Positions 8,295-16,360 of a stretch of 64,000 bases of DNA are shown one piece after another. A program made the position numbers and the translations under genes. The notes beneath the pieces were generated by a model that did no database searches, had not been told where the DNA came from, and saw nothing but the letters and a program-made list of their open reading frames with translations. The stretch spans positions 17,837-81,836 of the forward strand of contig HF991824.1 of the NCBI GenBank assembly GCA_000431535.1. The letters run 5' to 3'. This DNA is from Clostridium sp. CAG:678. Its GTDB lineage: Bacteria; Bacillota; Clostridia; Oscillospirales; Acutalibacteraceae. Each line of letters starts with the position of its first letter. Position 1 is the first letter of the stretch.

Positions 8295-9402
8295 ATCTGC
8301 GTTTTGCGTTTTGCTTGCCGCCGCTGTGTTTTCCGGCTGCGCAGGAAATGAAAATCTGAAAGATCTCAGCGTAGTCGAGGGCATGGGGATTGATCTTAAG
8401 AACGGGCAGATCAGCGTGACCGTTCAAACCTTGAATCTTTCCAAAGAAGGCACCGGCGCCGAAGCGCTTTCGGGCAATATCACCATGAACGCAGGGGGAA
8501 GCGGCCCCAATATTTCCGCCGCCGTGCAGAAAACGGCTGAAAGTTTGTCCAAGAAACTGTTTTTCGGGCAGAACCAGATCCTTGTGATCGGCAGTGATCT
8601 TGCAAAAGAAGATCTGAATGCCTGCTTTGATTATCTGATTCGTAATTCGGATTCCCGGCCGGATCTTGCCGTTTGCATTGCGGCGGAATCCGCAGAACAG
8701 GTGCTTTCAAGTAAACTCGGAAATGCCCTCGTGCCTGCGCAGTCTCTGTCTGAATTGCTTTATAACGGTGAATCTGAGGGGTTTGCATCATATGTTACCG
8801 TAAGCGAAATGCTCAATTTGTATAAGGACAAAACTTCTGATATCTATCTTCCCGTCATTACCGCAGATGAAGAAAGCGCTGCGGTGTCCGGAATTGCGTT
8901 ATATAACGGCGGCGCACTTGCCGGCGTGCTGTCGGAAGAACAGATCATGGGCTTTCTGCTGCTTACGGATAAGATTGATTCGGGTTATTTTGAGTTTGAA
9001 TCCGAAGTATACGGAAAGATCGGAGCGGAAATCTCCGATTCCAAAACCAAAACCAAAGCATCCGCGGAAAACGGCGCAGTTGTTTACAGCGTAGAGATCA
9101 CCTCCACGCTGTCTGTAGAGGAACTGCAAAACGGCGCCGAAACGATGATATCCGAAAAAGATCTTAAGAATATTGCGGCAGAGGCGGAAAAAGAACTGGA
9201 AAACAAGTGCCGTCAGGCGTTTCTCTCCTGTGTTCAAAACGGCAGCGACTGCCTCAGAATCGGGGAGAGCCTTGCCGCCGGCTCACCGTCTGCTTACGAT
9301 CAGCTCAGCGATCACTGGAAAGATGCGCTTTCTTCCGTAAAACTTGCGGTAAAGAGCAACTGTAAACTCAAAAAGGTCAATGAAAACGCAAGCGGTTACT
9401 GA
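8269..9402 (+). CDS. Spore germination receptor subunit C (GerC family lipoprotein)
   Basis: Lipoprotein subunit of the germinant receptor. The 377-residue product has a signal peptide ending in the lipobox VFSGC (Cys24) and the GerC blocks DLSVVEGMGIDL, FFGQNQILVIG and VCIAAESAEQVL. It starts at TTG (8269), preceded by AGAGGAA, and overlaps the B-subunit gene by 26 nt. With the two genes before it this is a complete A-B-C receptor operon. The 3' end overlaps by 7 nt a small gene on the other strand. Confidence 0.92.
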   Translation: MKKITAIFKSAFCVLLAAAVFSGCAGNENLKDLSVVEGMGIDLKNGQISVTVQTLNLSKEGTGAEALSGNITMNAGGSGPNISAAVQKTAESLSKKLFFGQNQILVIGSDLAKEDLNACFDYLIRNSDSRPDLAVCIAAESAEQVLSSKLGNALVPAQSLSELLYNGESEGFASYVTVSEMLNLYKDKTSDIYLPVITADEESAAVSGIALYNGGALAGVLSEEQIMGFLLLTDKIDSGYFEFESEVYGKIGAEISDSKTKTKASAENGAVVYSVEITSTLSVEELQNGAETMISEKDLKNIAAEAEKELENKCRQAFLSCVQNGSDCLRIGESLAAGSPSAYDQLSDHWKDALSSVKLAVKSNCKLKKVNENASGY

Positions 9403-9545
9403 TCGCCGCTCTCGCTGTCATTGAAAAGCGTAACCAGTTCTTTTGTGCTGCTGTCCGTGCCTGTGTCTATATTTATGCAGGCTGCGGCAGGCACCGCAAG
9501 GGAAAGGGCAAACAGCACCAGAAAAATGATAACGGCTTTCTTCAT
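9396..9545 (-). CDS. Small secreted peptide, 49 residues
   Basis: A short open frame with an excellent ribosome site (GGAGG, then 8 nt, then ATG) encoding MKKAVIIFLVLFALSLAVPA followed by an ACINIDTGTDSSTKEL segment and an acidic tail ending ESGDQ. The first 22 residues form a clean signal peptide with an AAA/C cleavage region; one Cys follows. It converges on gerC and overlaps its stop by 7 nt. Function unknown; I do not recognise a family. The signal peptide plus Shine-Dalgarno site argue for a real gene. A spore-related role is only suggested by position. Confidence 0.6.
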   Translation of the reverse strand: MKKAVIIFLVLFALSLAVPAAACINIDTGTDSSTKELVTLFNDSESGDQ

Positions 9546-9557
9546 TTCTTCGCCTCC

Positions 9558-9587
9558 TTGACTTTATATATTATTTTATAGTATAAT
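9558..9587 (+). promoter_or_regulatory. Sigma-A promoter of the citrate synthase operon
   Basis: TTGACT at 9558-9563, 18-nt spacer, TATAAT at 9582-9587. Confidence 0.75.
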
Positions 9588-9672
9588 AAACTTTGGATTT
9601 TTATGACATATGCGTTAAAGATAGATCAAAAGCGTTTTATCTTTTCCCAGCAGGCGTAAAGGAGTGAAACAA

Positions 9673-11043
9673 ATGTCATCAAAATATATTTCACCTATTT
9701 CTATGGAAGCCATCTCCAAGTTATGCGGTGAACTGGAAAAAAACAATTCAATACGCCCAAGTGATTTCGAAAGATACCATGTAAAAAGAGGTTTAAGAAA
9801 CGAGGACGGCACCGGCGTTATGGCGGGCCTGACCCGTATCTGTTCCGTTGAGGGCTATTATATTCTGGATGGTGAAAAGGTAGCTAAAGAGGGTAAACTT
9901 TCTTACCGCGGATATGATATAAACAATATCGTTGAAAACTGCGTGGCGGAAAACCGTTTCGGTTTTGAAGAGGTCGTGTGGCTTCTTCTGTTTGGCGAAC
10001 TGCCCACGCCCGCGCAGCTTACCTCGCTTTATGAGGTGATTGACGTTTGCCGTTTTCTTCCCGATGATTTTATAGAGGATATGATGATCAAAAATCCGTC
10101 CAAGGATATTATGAATAAACTTGCCCGCTGTATTCTGGGCCTGTATTCCTATGATGAAAATCCGGACGATATCTCCGTGCAGAACGTTCTGCGCCAGAGC
10201 ATGCAGCTCATCGCGCAGTTTCCCACCATTCTTACGGTTGCTTATCAGGTTAAGCGCAGGGCGTTTTACGGCAAAACGATGTTTTTGCACCCAATCAAAC
10301 GCGGGCTTTCCACTGCGCAGTACATACTCCGCCAAACAAGAGCGGATAAAAAGTATACGGATGAAGAGGCAAAACTGCTGGATATTATCCTTATGCTTCA
10401 CGCAGATCACGGCGGCGGCAACAACTCCACGTTTGCAACAAGAGTGCTGACTTCAAGCGGCACGGACACCTATTCCGCCATTGCGGCAGGCATCGGCTCG
10501 CTGAAAGGCCCTCGCCACGGCGGCGCAAATGTTAAAACAACCAATATGATGTATGAGATCATGGCAAATGTTCCGGATTCAACGGATGAATCCCAGGTAA
10601 AGGATTACCTTGCCAAGATCCTGCGCAAAGAGGCGGGAGACGGTCTCGGCCTCATCTACGGCATGGGGCATGCCGTATACACCATTTCGGATCCCCGCGC
10701 CGTGATCCTTAAGAACAGCGCCAGGGAACTTGCGTATCAGGCAGGGTACGAAAAGGAATTTAAAACACTTGAAAATGTGGAAAAGGTAACGCCGGATCTG
10801 CTCCATGAGATTAAAGGTGACGATAAGGAAATCTGCGCAAACGTAGACCTTTATTCCGGTCTTTGCTATAAGGTGCTCGGCATTCCGGAAGATCTGTTTA
10901 CACCGCTGTTTGCCGGTTCCAGAGTTGTGGGCTGGTGCGCGCATCGCCTGGAAGAACTCACATCCAGCAAACGAATCATCAGACCGGCTTATAAGAGCGT
11001 TTCCCAAAGAAGAGAATATACGCCTCTCAACAAAAGAAAGTGA
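9673..11043 (+). CDS. Citrate synthase
   Basis: Condenses acetyl-CoA with oxaloacetate to citrate, feeding 2-oxoglutarate/glutamate synthesis in an anaerobe with an incomplete TCA cycle. The 456-residue protein has the citrate synthase signatures KLSYRGYDI near the N-terminus, HADHGGGNNSTFATR, LKGPRHGGAN with the active-site His, and GLIYGMGHAVYT. It is longer than Bacillus CitZ (about 370 residues) because of an N-terminal extension of some 50 residues, a form seen in many gut Clostridia. The ATG at 9673 is chosen because AAAGGAG lies 8 nt upstream; a GTG at 9664 overlaps that site. It leads an operon with a membrane protein and an AEC carrier. Confidence 0.92.
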   Translation: MSSKYISPISMEAISKLCGELEKNNSIRPSDFERYHVKRGLRNEDGTGVMAGLTRICSVEGYYILDGEKVAKEGKLSYRGYDINNIVENCVAENRFGFEEVVWLLLFGELPTPAQLTSLYEVIDVCRFLPDDFIEDMMIKNPSKDIMNKLARCILGLYSYDENPDDISVQNVLRQSMQLIAQFPTILTVAYQVKRRAFYGKTMFLHPIKRGLSTAQYILRQTRADKKYTDEEAKLLDIILMLHADHGGGNNSTFATRVLTSSGTDTYSAIAAGIGSLKGPRHGGANVKTTNMMYEIMANVPDSTDESQVKDYLAKILRKEAGDGLGLIYGMGHAVYTISDPRAVILKNSARELAYQAGYEKEFKTLENVEKVTPDLLHEIKGDDKEICANVDLYSGLCYKVLGIPEDLFTPLFAGSRVVGWCAHRLEELTSSKRIIRPAYKSVSQRREYTPLNKRK

Positions 11044-11867
11044 AAAAAACAGGGATTCAAAGTATCGTTCTAACGTTGTGCGCCGCATGTATTTCCGTTG
11101 GCGCCGCCGTTATAAGATGTGTTCAGTTATTTTATTATACCGATCCTCAAACGGGTTATGTCACCGGCAGCGGCAAGGAACTCATTTTTGATCTTTATGT
11201 TTGCCTTGCTGTCAGTATCGTTCTTTTTGCTTTGGCGGCATGGATCGGAAGGGCGGATGCAGGCGAAGAACTTGTTCCCGGCAGAGGGATGTTTTTGCTG
11301 TCTCTTTTCTGCGCGGCAGGCATGTTTTATGATTTCATTTACCAGTGCGTCAACTGCTATCTGTATGTTTCAAAAACATCGTTCCCTGCGGCAAACCGTA
11401 TTGTTCCGATGGCGCTGTGCGCCGTGTTCGCACTGTTCAGCTGTGCCTATTTTGCAGTGCTGTGCCAGTGTTCACGTTCCAGCCGTTTTGAATTCGGCAG
11501 GCTTTGGCTGCTGCGTCTTGCCCCGCTTTGCTGGACTTTTTGCAATGTGCTCGTGGGGCTTACCGAGTACGGCAATATCGTTTTTGACGTGGATTCGGCG
11601 CTGAAATATCTTTCCCTGATTTTTGGCATGGTGTTTTTCTTTCTGCTTTTCGCGTCCAGGGAAAGCCAGTTTAAACGTATGGGTGTGCTTGCGTTTTTCG
11701 GCTATTCTTACGGTGTGCTGAGTTTTGTTCTGTCCCTTCCCCGCATGATCGCGTTTATCGGCGGAGCGGGGCTTGCGTTTCCGGATTTTTCCGCGCCTGC
11801 GTTTTTGTTTACGGGCGTTTTCGCATTTGCCGCCGCTTGGCGTATCTCGTTTAAAAAGAAGGTTTGA
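11040..11867 (+). CDS. Eight-TM integral membrane protein of unknown function
   Basis: I do not recognise a family. The 275-residue product has about eight hydrophobic segments (roughly residues 9-25, 49-70, 82-104, 118-140, 156-175, 192-212, 215-238, 244-268), is rich in Cys and Phe, and ends in a basic KKKV tail, suggesting a cytoplasmic C-terminus. It starts with GTG overlapping the citrate synthase stop and itself overlaps or abuts the AEC carrier gene, so it is co-transcribed and translationally coupled on both sides. A transport or membrane-accessory role connected with citrate or related acids is possible but unproven. Confidence 0.75.
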   Translation: MKKTGIQSIVLTLCAACISVGAAVIRCVQLFYYTDPQTGYVTGSGKELIFDLYVCLAVSIVLFALAAWIGRADAGEELVPGRGMFLLSLFCAAGMFYDFIYQCVNCYLYVSKTSFPAANRIVPMALCAVFALFSCAYFAVLCQCSRSSRFEFGRLWLLRLAPLCWTFCNVLVGLTEYGNIVFDVDSALKYLSLIFGMVFFFLLFASRESQFKRMGVLAFFGYSYGVLSFVLSLPRMIAFIGGAGLAFPDFSAPAFLFTGVFAFAAAWRISFKKKV

Positions 11868-11869
11868 TC

Positions 11870-12799
11870 TTGTTTTTTGAAAACCTTAAAACCATCGCCG
11901 TTCAGGTATTCATGCTTTATATGATTGCGGGGATCGGCTTTGCCGCAGATAAATTCGGTATCTTTACTCGTGAGGACGCAAAACGCGTGATCAACCTTTT
12001 GTTCAATCTGATACTGCCTATTGCGGTCATACGCAGCTTTGCCCATATAGAGTATTCCCCGGAACACGTGCGGGGTCTGTTTATTGCATTTCTGTGTGCC
12101 GCCGCAACGCATTTGTTCGGAATGGCTGTTTGTGCGCTTACGTTCAGAAAAAGAAGCCTGCTGGAACGGGGCATCTTTCATTACGGCACCGTGTTTTCCA
12201 ACGCTGCTTTTCTTGCCCTGCCGCTTGCCCAAAGCGTGATCGGGGATGAGGGCGTGTTTTACTGCTCCGTTTATATCGGGGTGTTCAATATTTTTGCTTT
12301 CACTTACGGAATTCATGAGATCAGCGGAAGAAAAGCCGGAATCAGCATAAAAAAGATCTTTTTAAACCCCGGCACGATTTCCGTTATCATCGGTGTGCCG
12401 CTGTTCCTTTTAAGAATAAAACTGCCGCATATCATCGATTATCCTATGGAACTTGCCGGCGGTATCAATTCGCCGCTTGCCATGATTATCTTCGGCACCT
12501 TTCTTGCAAATGCGAATTTTAAAAATCTTTTTATCAAAAAAGAGCTGTTTTTTGTTTCGTTTTTACGGCTCGTATTCATCCCCGTTGTTATGACCCTGTT
12601 TTTCCGGGTGTGCGGCGTTACCGGCGATCTGCTCAGAGCCATGGCAATCTCCGCCTCGGCGCCAACTGCAACAAATACGGCAATGTATGCGGCAAAGTAT
12701 GAGAACGACGCCGGCCTCGGCTCAGAGATCGCAGCGCAGTCCAGCGTGCTTTCCGTTGTAACGATGCCGGTTGTGGTTGCCATTTCGTCTGTTTTGTAA
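11870..12799 (+). CDS. AEC (auxin efflux carrier) family transporter
   Basis: A 309-residue membrane protein with ten predicted helices in the two-times-five AEC arrangement. Family features are the N-terminal MIAGIGFAADKFGIFT, the NLILPIAVIRSF segment with its helix-breaking Pro, and the C-terminal ASAPTATNTAMYA block. Bacterial members export or import small organic acids such as malate or malonate, which fits its position behind citrate synthase. Start choice: a TTG at 11870 is 7 nt from AAGAAGG; an in-frame TTG at 11864 is only 1 nt away. The operon ends in a hairpin shortly after. Confidence 0.85.
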   Translation: MFFENLKTIAVQVFMLYMIAGIGFAADKFGIFTREDAKRVINLLFNLILPIAVIRSFAHIEYSPEHVRGLFIAFLCAAATHLFGMAVCALTFRKRSLLERGIFHYGTVFSNAAFLALPLAQSVIGDEGVFYCSVYIGVFNIFAFTYGIHEISGRKAGISIKKIFLNPGTISVIIGVPLFLLRIKLPHIIDYPMELAGGINSPLAMIIFGTFLANANFKNLFIKKELFFVSFLRLVFIPVVMTLFFRVCGVTGDLLRAMAISASAPTATNTAMYAAKYENDAGLGSEIAAQSSVLSVVTMPVVVAISSVL

Positions 12800-12807
12800 A
12801 ATAAATA

Positions 12808-12850
12808 TTACAAATAGGATAATAAATTTATCCTATTTGTAAATTTTGTT
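12808..12850 (+). terminator. Terminator of the citrate synthase operon
   Basis: AT-rich inverted repeat TTACAAATAGGATA / TTATCCTATTTGTAA (12808-12842) followed by ATTTTGTTTT. Low GC in the stem, but long and perfect. Confidence 0.7.
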
Positions 12851-12987
12851 TTAATTTATTTTTCATTCGATTTCTTTCGCGCGGATTTTGCGCTATAATG
12901 TATCTAAATCAGCTGTTTTAATTTTGTACGCCGGGTATGCCCGCGCCGCGGCGTATTTCGGATTGCGGGCGGAAAGGTTATGATGTT

Positions 12988-13311
12988 ATGAAATTGATAA
13001 TCTCCATCGTTTCCAATAAAGATGTGGAAAATGTGTTTGAGAATTTAAGCAAAGCCGGTTTTCGCGCCACTAAAATCTCCACGATGGGCCAGTTCCTGGA
13101 GGGCGGCCATACAAGCCTTTTTATCGGCGTGGAGGATAGTAAAGTGGACGAAGCTTTTGAAGTTCTTCAGAGTTCCGTTTCCAAAAGGATCGTCAAGCAG
13201 CACGGCGTGCAGAGCACTTTAAAAGGCACGCTGTTAAAGCAGCCTGTTGATGTGGAAGAGTTCGGCGGCGTTGCTTTTGTTATAAATGTAGAGGAATTTA
13301 AAAAGTTTTAA
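12988..13311 (+). CDS. darA: Cyclic-di-AMP receptor DarA (PstA family)
   Basis: PII-like trimeric protein that binds cyclic-di-AMP; its output is not settled. The 107-residue product starts MKLIISIVSNKDVENVF and contains the loop STMGQFLEGGHTSLFIGVED that corresponds to the family's ligand-binding STGGFL-type loop. The frame is open further upstream (to 12937), but the family starts at this ATG and GGAAAGG precedes it. It is followed after 2 nt by holB. In Bacillus the homologous cluster is tmk-darA-yaaR-holB-ricT; here tmk and yaaR are absent. A TATAAT at 12894-12899 may be its -10 element. Confidence 0.93.
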   Translation: MKLIISIVSNKDVENVFENLSKAGFRATKISTMGQFLEGGHTSLFIGVEDSKVDEAFEVLQSSVSKRIVKQHGVQSTLKGTLLKQPVDVEEFGGVAFVINVEEFKKF

Positions 13312-13313
13312 AT

Positions 13314-14291
13314 ATGGTTTTTACATATTTTAAAGGTAATCAAAATGTAAAAGACAGGGTTTCCTCTCTTGTGGAATCTTCCCGGCTCCCGCACGCCATC
13401 CTGATCGAAGGAGAGGCGGGGCTTGGAAAAAAAACGCTTGCAAGGGAGATTGCCTGCGCGCTCGTATGCCGCGGCAGCGGTCCAAAACCCTGTTGTTCCT
13501 GCGCCCAGTGCAGAAAAGCTTTAAACCGGGTTCATCCCGATATTTTTGAATACTGCGCGCCCGGCGGCGCCAATTCGTTTCATATAGATACCGTGCGGGA
13601 GATCATCAACGATTGTTATGTTATTCCGAATGAGGCGGATTATAAGATCTATATTCTTGGAAACGCACACTGCATGAATGCCTCCGCGCAAAACGCGCTG
13701 CTTAAGATTTTGGAAGAGCCGCCCGCTTACGCCGTGTTTATTTTAACGGCGGAAAACCGTTCCATGATGCTGGAAACGATCCTTTCCAGAGTTGCAACCG
13801 TGTCCGTTCAGGGCGTATCCCCGGACGAGGGCGCCGAATATATTACGGAGCACAACAGCGAAATTTCTTATGATGAGGCGTGCAGCGCCGTTTTAACTTT
13901 CGGCGGAAATATAGGCAAAGCGCTGGAAAGCCTTTCCGGCGGCAGGTTTGAGGAAATGCTTTCCCTTGCAGACGGCGTTTGCCGCGGTCTTACTGCCGGA
14001 AATGAATATGAACTTTTAAAAACACTCAGCGCGCTTTCTTCCAGCCGGCAGGATACTGCCGCGCTGCTGAATATGCTGAAAACCGTTTTCAGAGACGCGC
14101 TTGCCGGCGGCGAACCGCTTTCCGGCAGAAAAGAAAGCGTGAAACTGCTGCAGCGCGCTTTTACAAGAAAAAAACTGCTCGGCCTTTTTACAGCGGCTGA
14201 ATCCCTTTATGATATGGCGCTGAAAAATGCAAATCAGCAGCTGATGATCACCAAGATCTGCTATACGCTGCGAGAGGCCGCCGGCAGATAA
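13314..14291 (+). CDS. holB: DNA polymerase III delta' subunit
   Basis: Clamp-loader subunit that, with gamma/tau and delta, opens the sliding clamp during replication. The 325-residue protein has an AAA+ P-loop GEAGLGKK (about residues 32-39), a zinc-binding Cys cluster in CCSCAQC, the block ASAQNALLKILEEPP, and a three-helix C-terminal domain. The arginine-finger SRC motif is SRV here, a common variation in delta'. It begins 2 nt after darA and shares its transcript; ricT follows after a 117-nt gap. Confidence 0.93.
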   Translation: MVFTYFKGNQNVKDRVSSLVESSRLPHAILIEGEAGLGKKTLAREIACALVCRGSGPKPCCSCAQCRKALNRVHPDIFEYCAPGGANSFHIDTVREIINDCYVIPNEADYKIYILGNAHCMNASAQNALLKILEEPPAYAVFILTAENRSMMLETILSRVATVSVQGVSPDEGAEYITEHNSEISYDEACSAVLTFGGNIGKALESLSGGRFEEMLSLADGVCRGLTAGNEYELLKTLSALSSSRQDTAALLNMLKTVFRDALAGGEPLSGRKESVKLLQRAFTRKKLLGLFTAAESLYDMALKNANQQLMITKICYTLREAAGR

Positions 14292-14420
14292 ATTGCTTTT
14301 TACGGCTGTGCAGGGGTTTTTCTCATGCCTGCATGCGTTATGCGGTTCGTGCCTGTTTGGCTACAGCAGGCACCCGTCATCTTTTATAAATTTGTGGCCA
14401 GAAAGGCTATGTGTGTTGTA

Positions 14421-15308
14421 ATGACAGAAATTGTTTCCGTGCGTTTTAAGGATTCGGGAAAAGTATATTATTTTTCTCCGGGTGATTTGAAAATAAAGGC
14501 AGGTCAGTTCGTGGTGGTGGAGACTGCAAGGGGCGTGGAGTGCGCCAAGGCGGTTACCTCCAACAGAACGGTGGAGGATCAAACGATCGTTTCTCCCCTG
14601 AAATCCGTATTGCGCATTGCGTCGCAAAAGGATCTGGATACCCTTGAAAAAAACAGGATAAAAGAAAAAGAGGCTTATGATATCTGCGCCCGTAAAATAG
14701 AAGAACACGGGCTGGATATGAGCCTGTCTGAAGTGGAATATTCGTTTGACGGCTCCAAGATCACATTTTATTTTACCGCAGACGGCAGGGTGGATTTCAG
14801 AGAACTTGTGAAAGACCTTGCCTCCACTTTCCGCACCCGTATCGAACTCCGCCAGATCGGCGTGCGCGACGAGGCAAAGATGATCGGCGGTCTCGGCATC
14901 TGCGGCAGACCGTTTTGCTGCTCCACGTTTTTAAAGGATTTTCATTCCGTTTCCATAAAAATGGCAAAATCACAGGGATTAAGCCTGTCACCGGGCAAGA
15001 TCAGCGGCAGCTGCGGCAGACTGATGTGCTGCCTGCAGTATGAGCAGAATTCCTATGATTATCTGGAAAAGATCACGCCGCGCCGCGGCAGTGTTGTGGA
15101 TTGCAAAGAGGGCAGGGGAACCGTGGTGGATTATTCCCTTGTTACCGGCAAACTCAAAGTGATGCTGGACAGTTCTGTGGAAGGCGCCGCGCCGATTGTG
15201 GTGAACCGGGAAGAATGCGTTGTTGTTTCTGAACCCGGCGCCAAGCGCCGCGATTCCGGCAAGAAAACTTCCAAAAACGAAAACAATGGCGAAAACGGAA
15301 AAAATTAG
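14421..15308 (+). CDS. ricT: RicT/YaaT, PSP1-domain protein
   Basis: Subunit of the RicA-RicF-RicT (Y) complex, which carries 4Fe-4S clusters, partners RNase Y in mRNA processing and affects sporulation entry in Bacillus. The 295-residue protein starts MTEIVSVRFKDSGKVYYF, has the PSP1 core with LRQIGVRDEAKMIGGLG, and the conserved cysteines in ICGRPFCC and SCGRLMCCLQYE. The C-terminus is lysine- and asparagine-rich. Start uncertain: an in-frame ATG at 14409 has AAAGG only 2 nt away, while 14421 matches the family start; the frame is open to 14325. It is downstream of holB as in Bacillus. Confidence 0.92.
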   Translation: MTEIVSVRFKDSGKVYYFSPGDLKIKAGQFVVVETARGVECAKAVTSNRTVEDQTIVSPLKSVLRIASQKDLDTLEKNRIKEKEAYDICARKIEEHGLDMSLSEVEYSFDGSKITFYFTADGRVDFRELVKDLASTFRTRIELRQIGVRDEAKMIGGLGICGRPFCCSTFLKDFHSVSIKMAKSQGLSLSPGKISGSCGRLMCCLQYEQNSYDYLEKITPRRGSVVDCKEGRGTVVDYSLVTGKLKVMLDSSVEGAAPIVVNREECVVVSEPGAKRRDSGKKTSKNENNGENGKN

Positions 15309-15331
15309 TCTTTGCTAACCGCATTTGGCTC

Positions 15332-15359
15332 TTGCAAAATAGATATTTTGTGTTATATT
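15332..15359 (+). promoter_or_regulatory. Promoter of the ferredoxin gene
   Basis: TTGCAA at 15332-15337, 16-nt spacer, TATATT at 15354-15359 with an extended -10 (TGT just before). Confidence 0.72.
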
Positions 15360-15414
15360 AGTAATGAAAGTTGAACAAAACGCTTTCGAACAATGAATAG
15401 GAGGTGTACTCAGA

Positions 15415-15588
15415 ATGGCATATAAGATTTCAGATGATTGCATTTCTTGCGGCGCTTGCGCAGCTGAATGTCCTGTAAGCGCAATTTCAGAGGGAGACGG
15501 AAAGTTTGAAATTGATGCGGATACCTGCATCGAATGCGGCTCTTGTGCAAGTGTTTGCCCTGTTGGCGCTCCGTCACTTGATGAGTAA
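15415..15588 (+). CDS. 2[4Fe-4S] clostridial-type ferredoxin
   Basis: A 57-residue electron carrier for low-potential redox reactions such as pyruvate:ferredoxin oxidoreductase and hydrogenase. Two full cluster motifs are visible: CISCGACAAECP and CIECGSCASVCP, each CxxCxxCxxxCP. Length and motif spacing match classical clostridial ferredoxin. AGGAGG lies about 11 nt upstream of the ATG. It is monocistronic, with its own promoter and a strong terminator, as usual for a highly expressed ferredoxin. Confidence 0.95.
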   Translation: MAYKISDDCISCGACAAECPVSAISEGDGKFEIDADTCIECGSCASVCPVGAPSLDE

Positions 15589-15621
15589 GATATTGCAGTT
15601 CAGGTACATAAATAAAAAATG

Positions 15622-15653
15622 AAAGCTGTCGGATTCCCCGGCAGCTTTTTTCT
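15622..15653 (+). terminator. Terminator of the ferredoxin gene
   Basis: Stem AAAGCTGTCGG / CCGGCAGCTTT with a short loop, followed by a T run. Confidence 0.9.
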
Positions 15654-15679
15654 TGTGCAATCCGCTTTTCCGCTAAAGG

Positions 15680-16360
15680 CTACTTTTGTTCTTTTGCAAT
15701 CTCTTTCAGTTCAAGCCGGGTTCCTTTTACCCGAAACTTGATTTCATAACCCGCGTAAGCGAATCCGTATATCCTGCTTTCATCGTCCTGATACGCGGGG
15801 CGCGGATCGTCGGCAAGGATTTTGAGAAGCGCTTTTTGTTTTTCCGCAGGCAGTATTTGCAGTTGGGAAAGATCGCCGCAGATCTCAAGCGCGTGATTTT
15901 TGCTTTCCTGTGCAAATCCGCTTTTTGCGTTCGGTATGCAGTCCGTGTAAGCAATATAGGGCTTTATGTCATACACCGGGGAGCTGTCCAGCATATCTGC
16001 GCCGCCGATGATCAGTGTGCAGTTTCCGCCGCTTATGCGCATTTCTTTCAGGTTTACACAGGAAAGCGCCAAATCATTCGGCCTGAAAGGAGAGCGGCTG
16101 GCGAAAACGCCGATGCGCGTGTTGCCGCCAAGGCGCGGCGGGCGCACGGTTGCGTGCTTTTTCTTCTTTTCATTTTCTGAAAACCCCCAAAGGATCCAAA
16201 GATGCGAATACTGCTCTATTCCTTTAAAATAATCTTTTGCGCTGTACGGCGGGTAAAACTCAATCGTTCCTTCAATTTCTTCGATTCTGCCGCTCTGCCT
16301 CGGTATGCCGAATTTTTCCTTAAAGTCGGTCCTTACAATGCCGATCGGTTTAATCTCCAT
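15680..16360 (-). CDS. trmO: tRNA (t6A37) N6-methyltransferase TrmO (TsaA family)
   Basis: Uses S-adenosylmethionine to methylate N6-threonylcarbamoyladenosine at position 37 of certain tRNAs. The 226-residue protein opens with MEIKPIGIVRTDFKEKFGIPRQ, and has IEQYSHLWILWGFSE, HATVRPPRLGGNTRIGVFASR and SPFRPNDLALSCV, all core TrmO motifs, plus the DIKPYIAYTD block and a C-terminal extension. The ATG at 16360 is preferred over a GTG four codons upstream because GGAGAG is 6 nt before it. Its start overlaps the end of the GH30 gene by 11 nt, so the two are translationally coupled despite unrelated functions. Confidence 0.93.
   Translation of the reverse strand: MEIKPIGIVRTDFKEKFGIPRQSGRIEEIEGTIEFYPPYSAKDYFKGIEQYSHLWILWGFSENEKKKKHATVRPPRLGGNTRIGVFASRSPFRPNDLALSCVNLKEMRISGGNCTLIIGGADMLDSSPVYDIKPYIAYTDCIPNAKSGFAQESKNHALEICGDLSQLQILPAEKQKALLKILADDPRPAYQDDESRIYGFAYAGYEIKFRVKGTRLELKEIAKEQK

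Noticed and set aside
14325-14420. N-terminal extension of RicT from 14325
   Set aside because: The extra residues do not match the family start, and the region contains a stem-loop; treated as leader.
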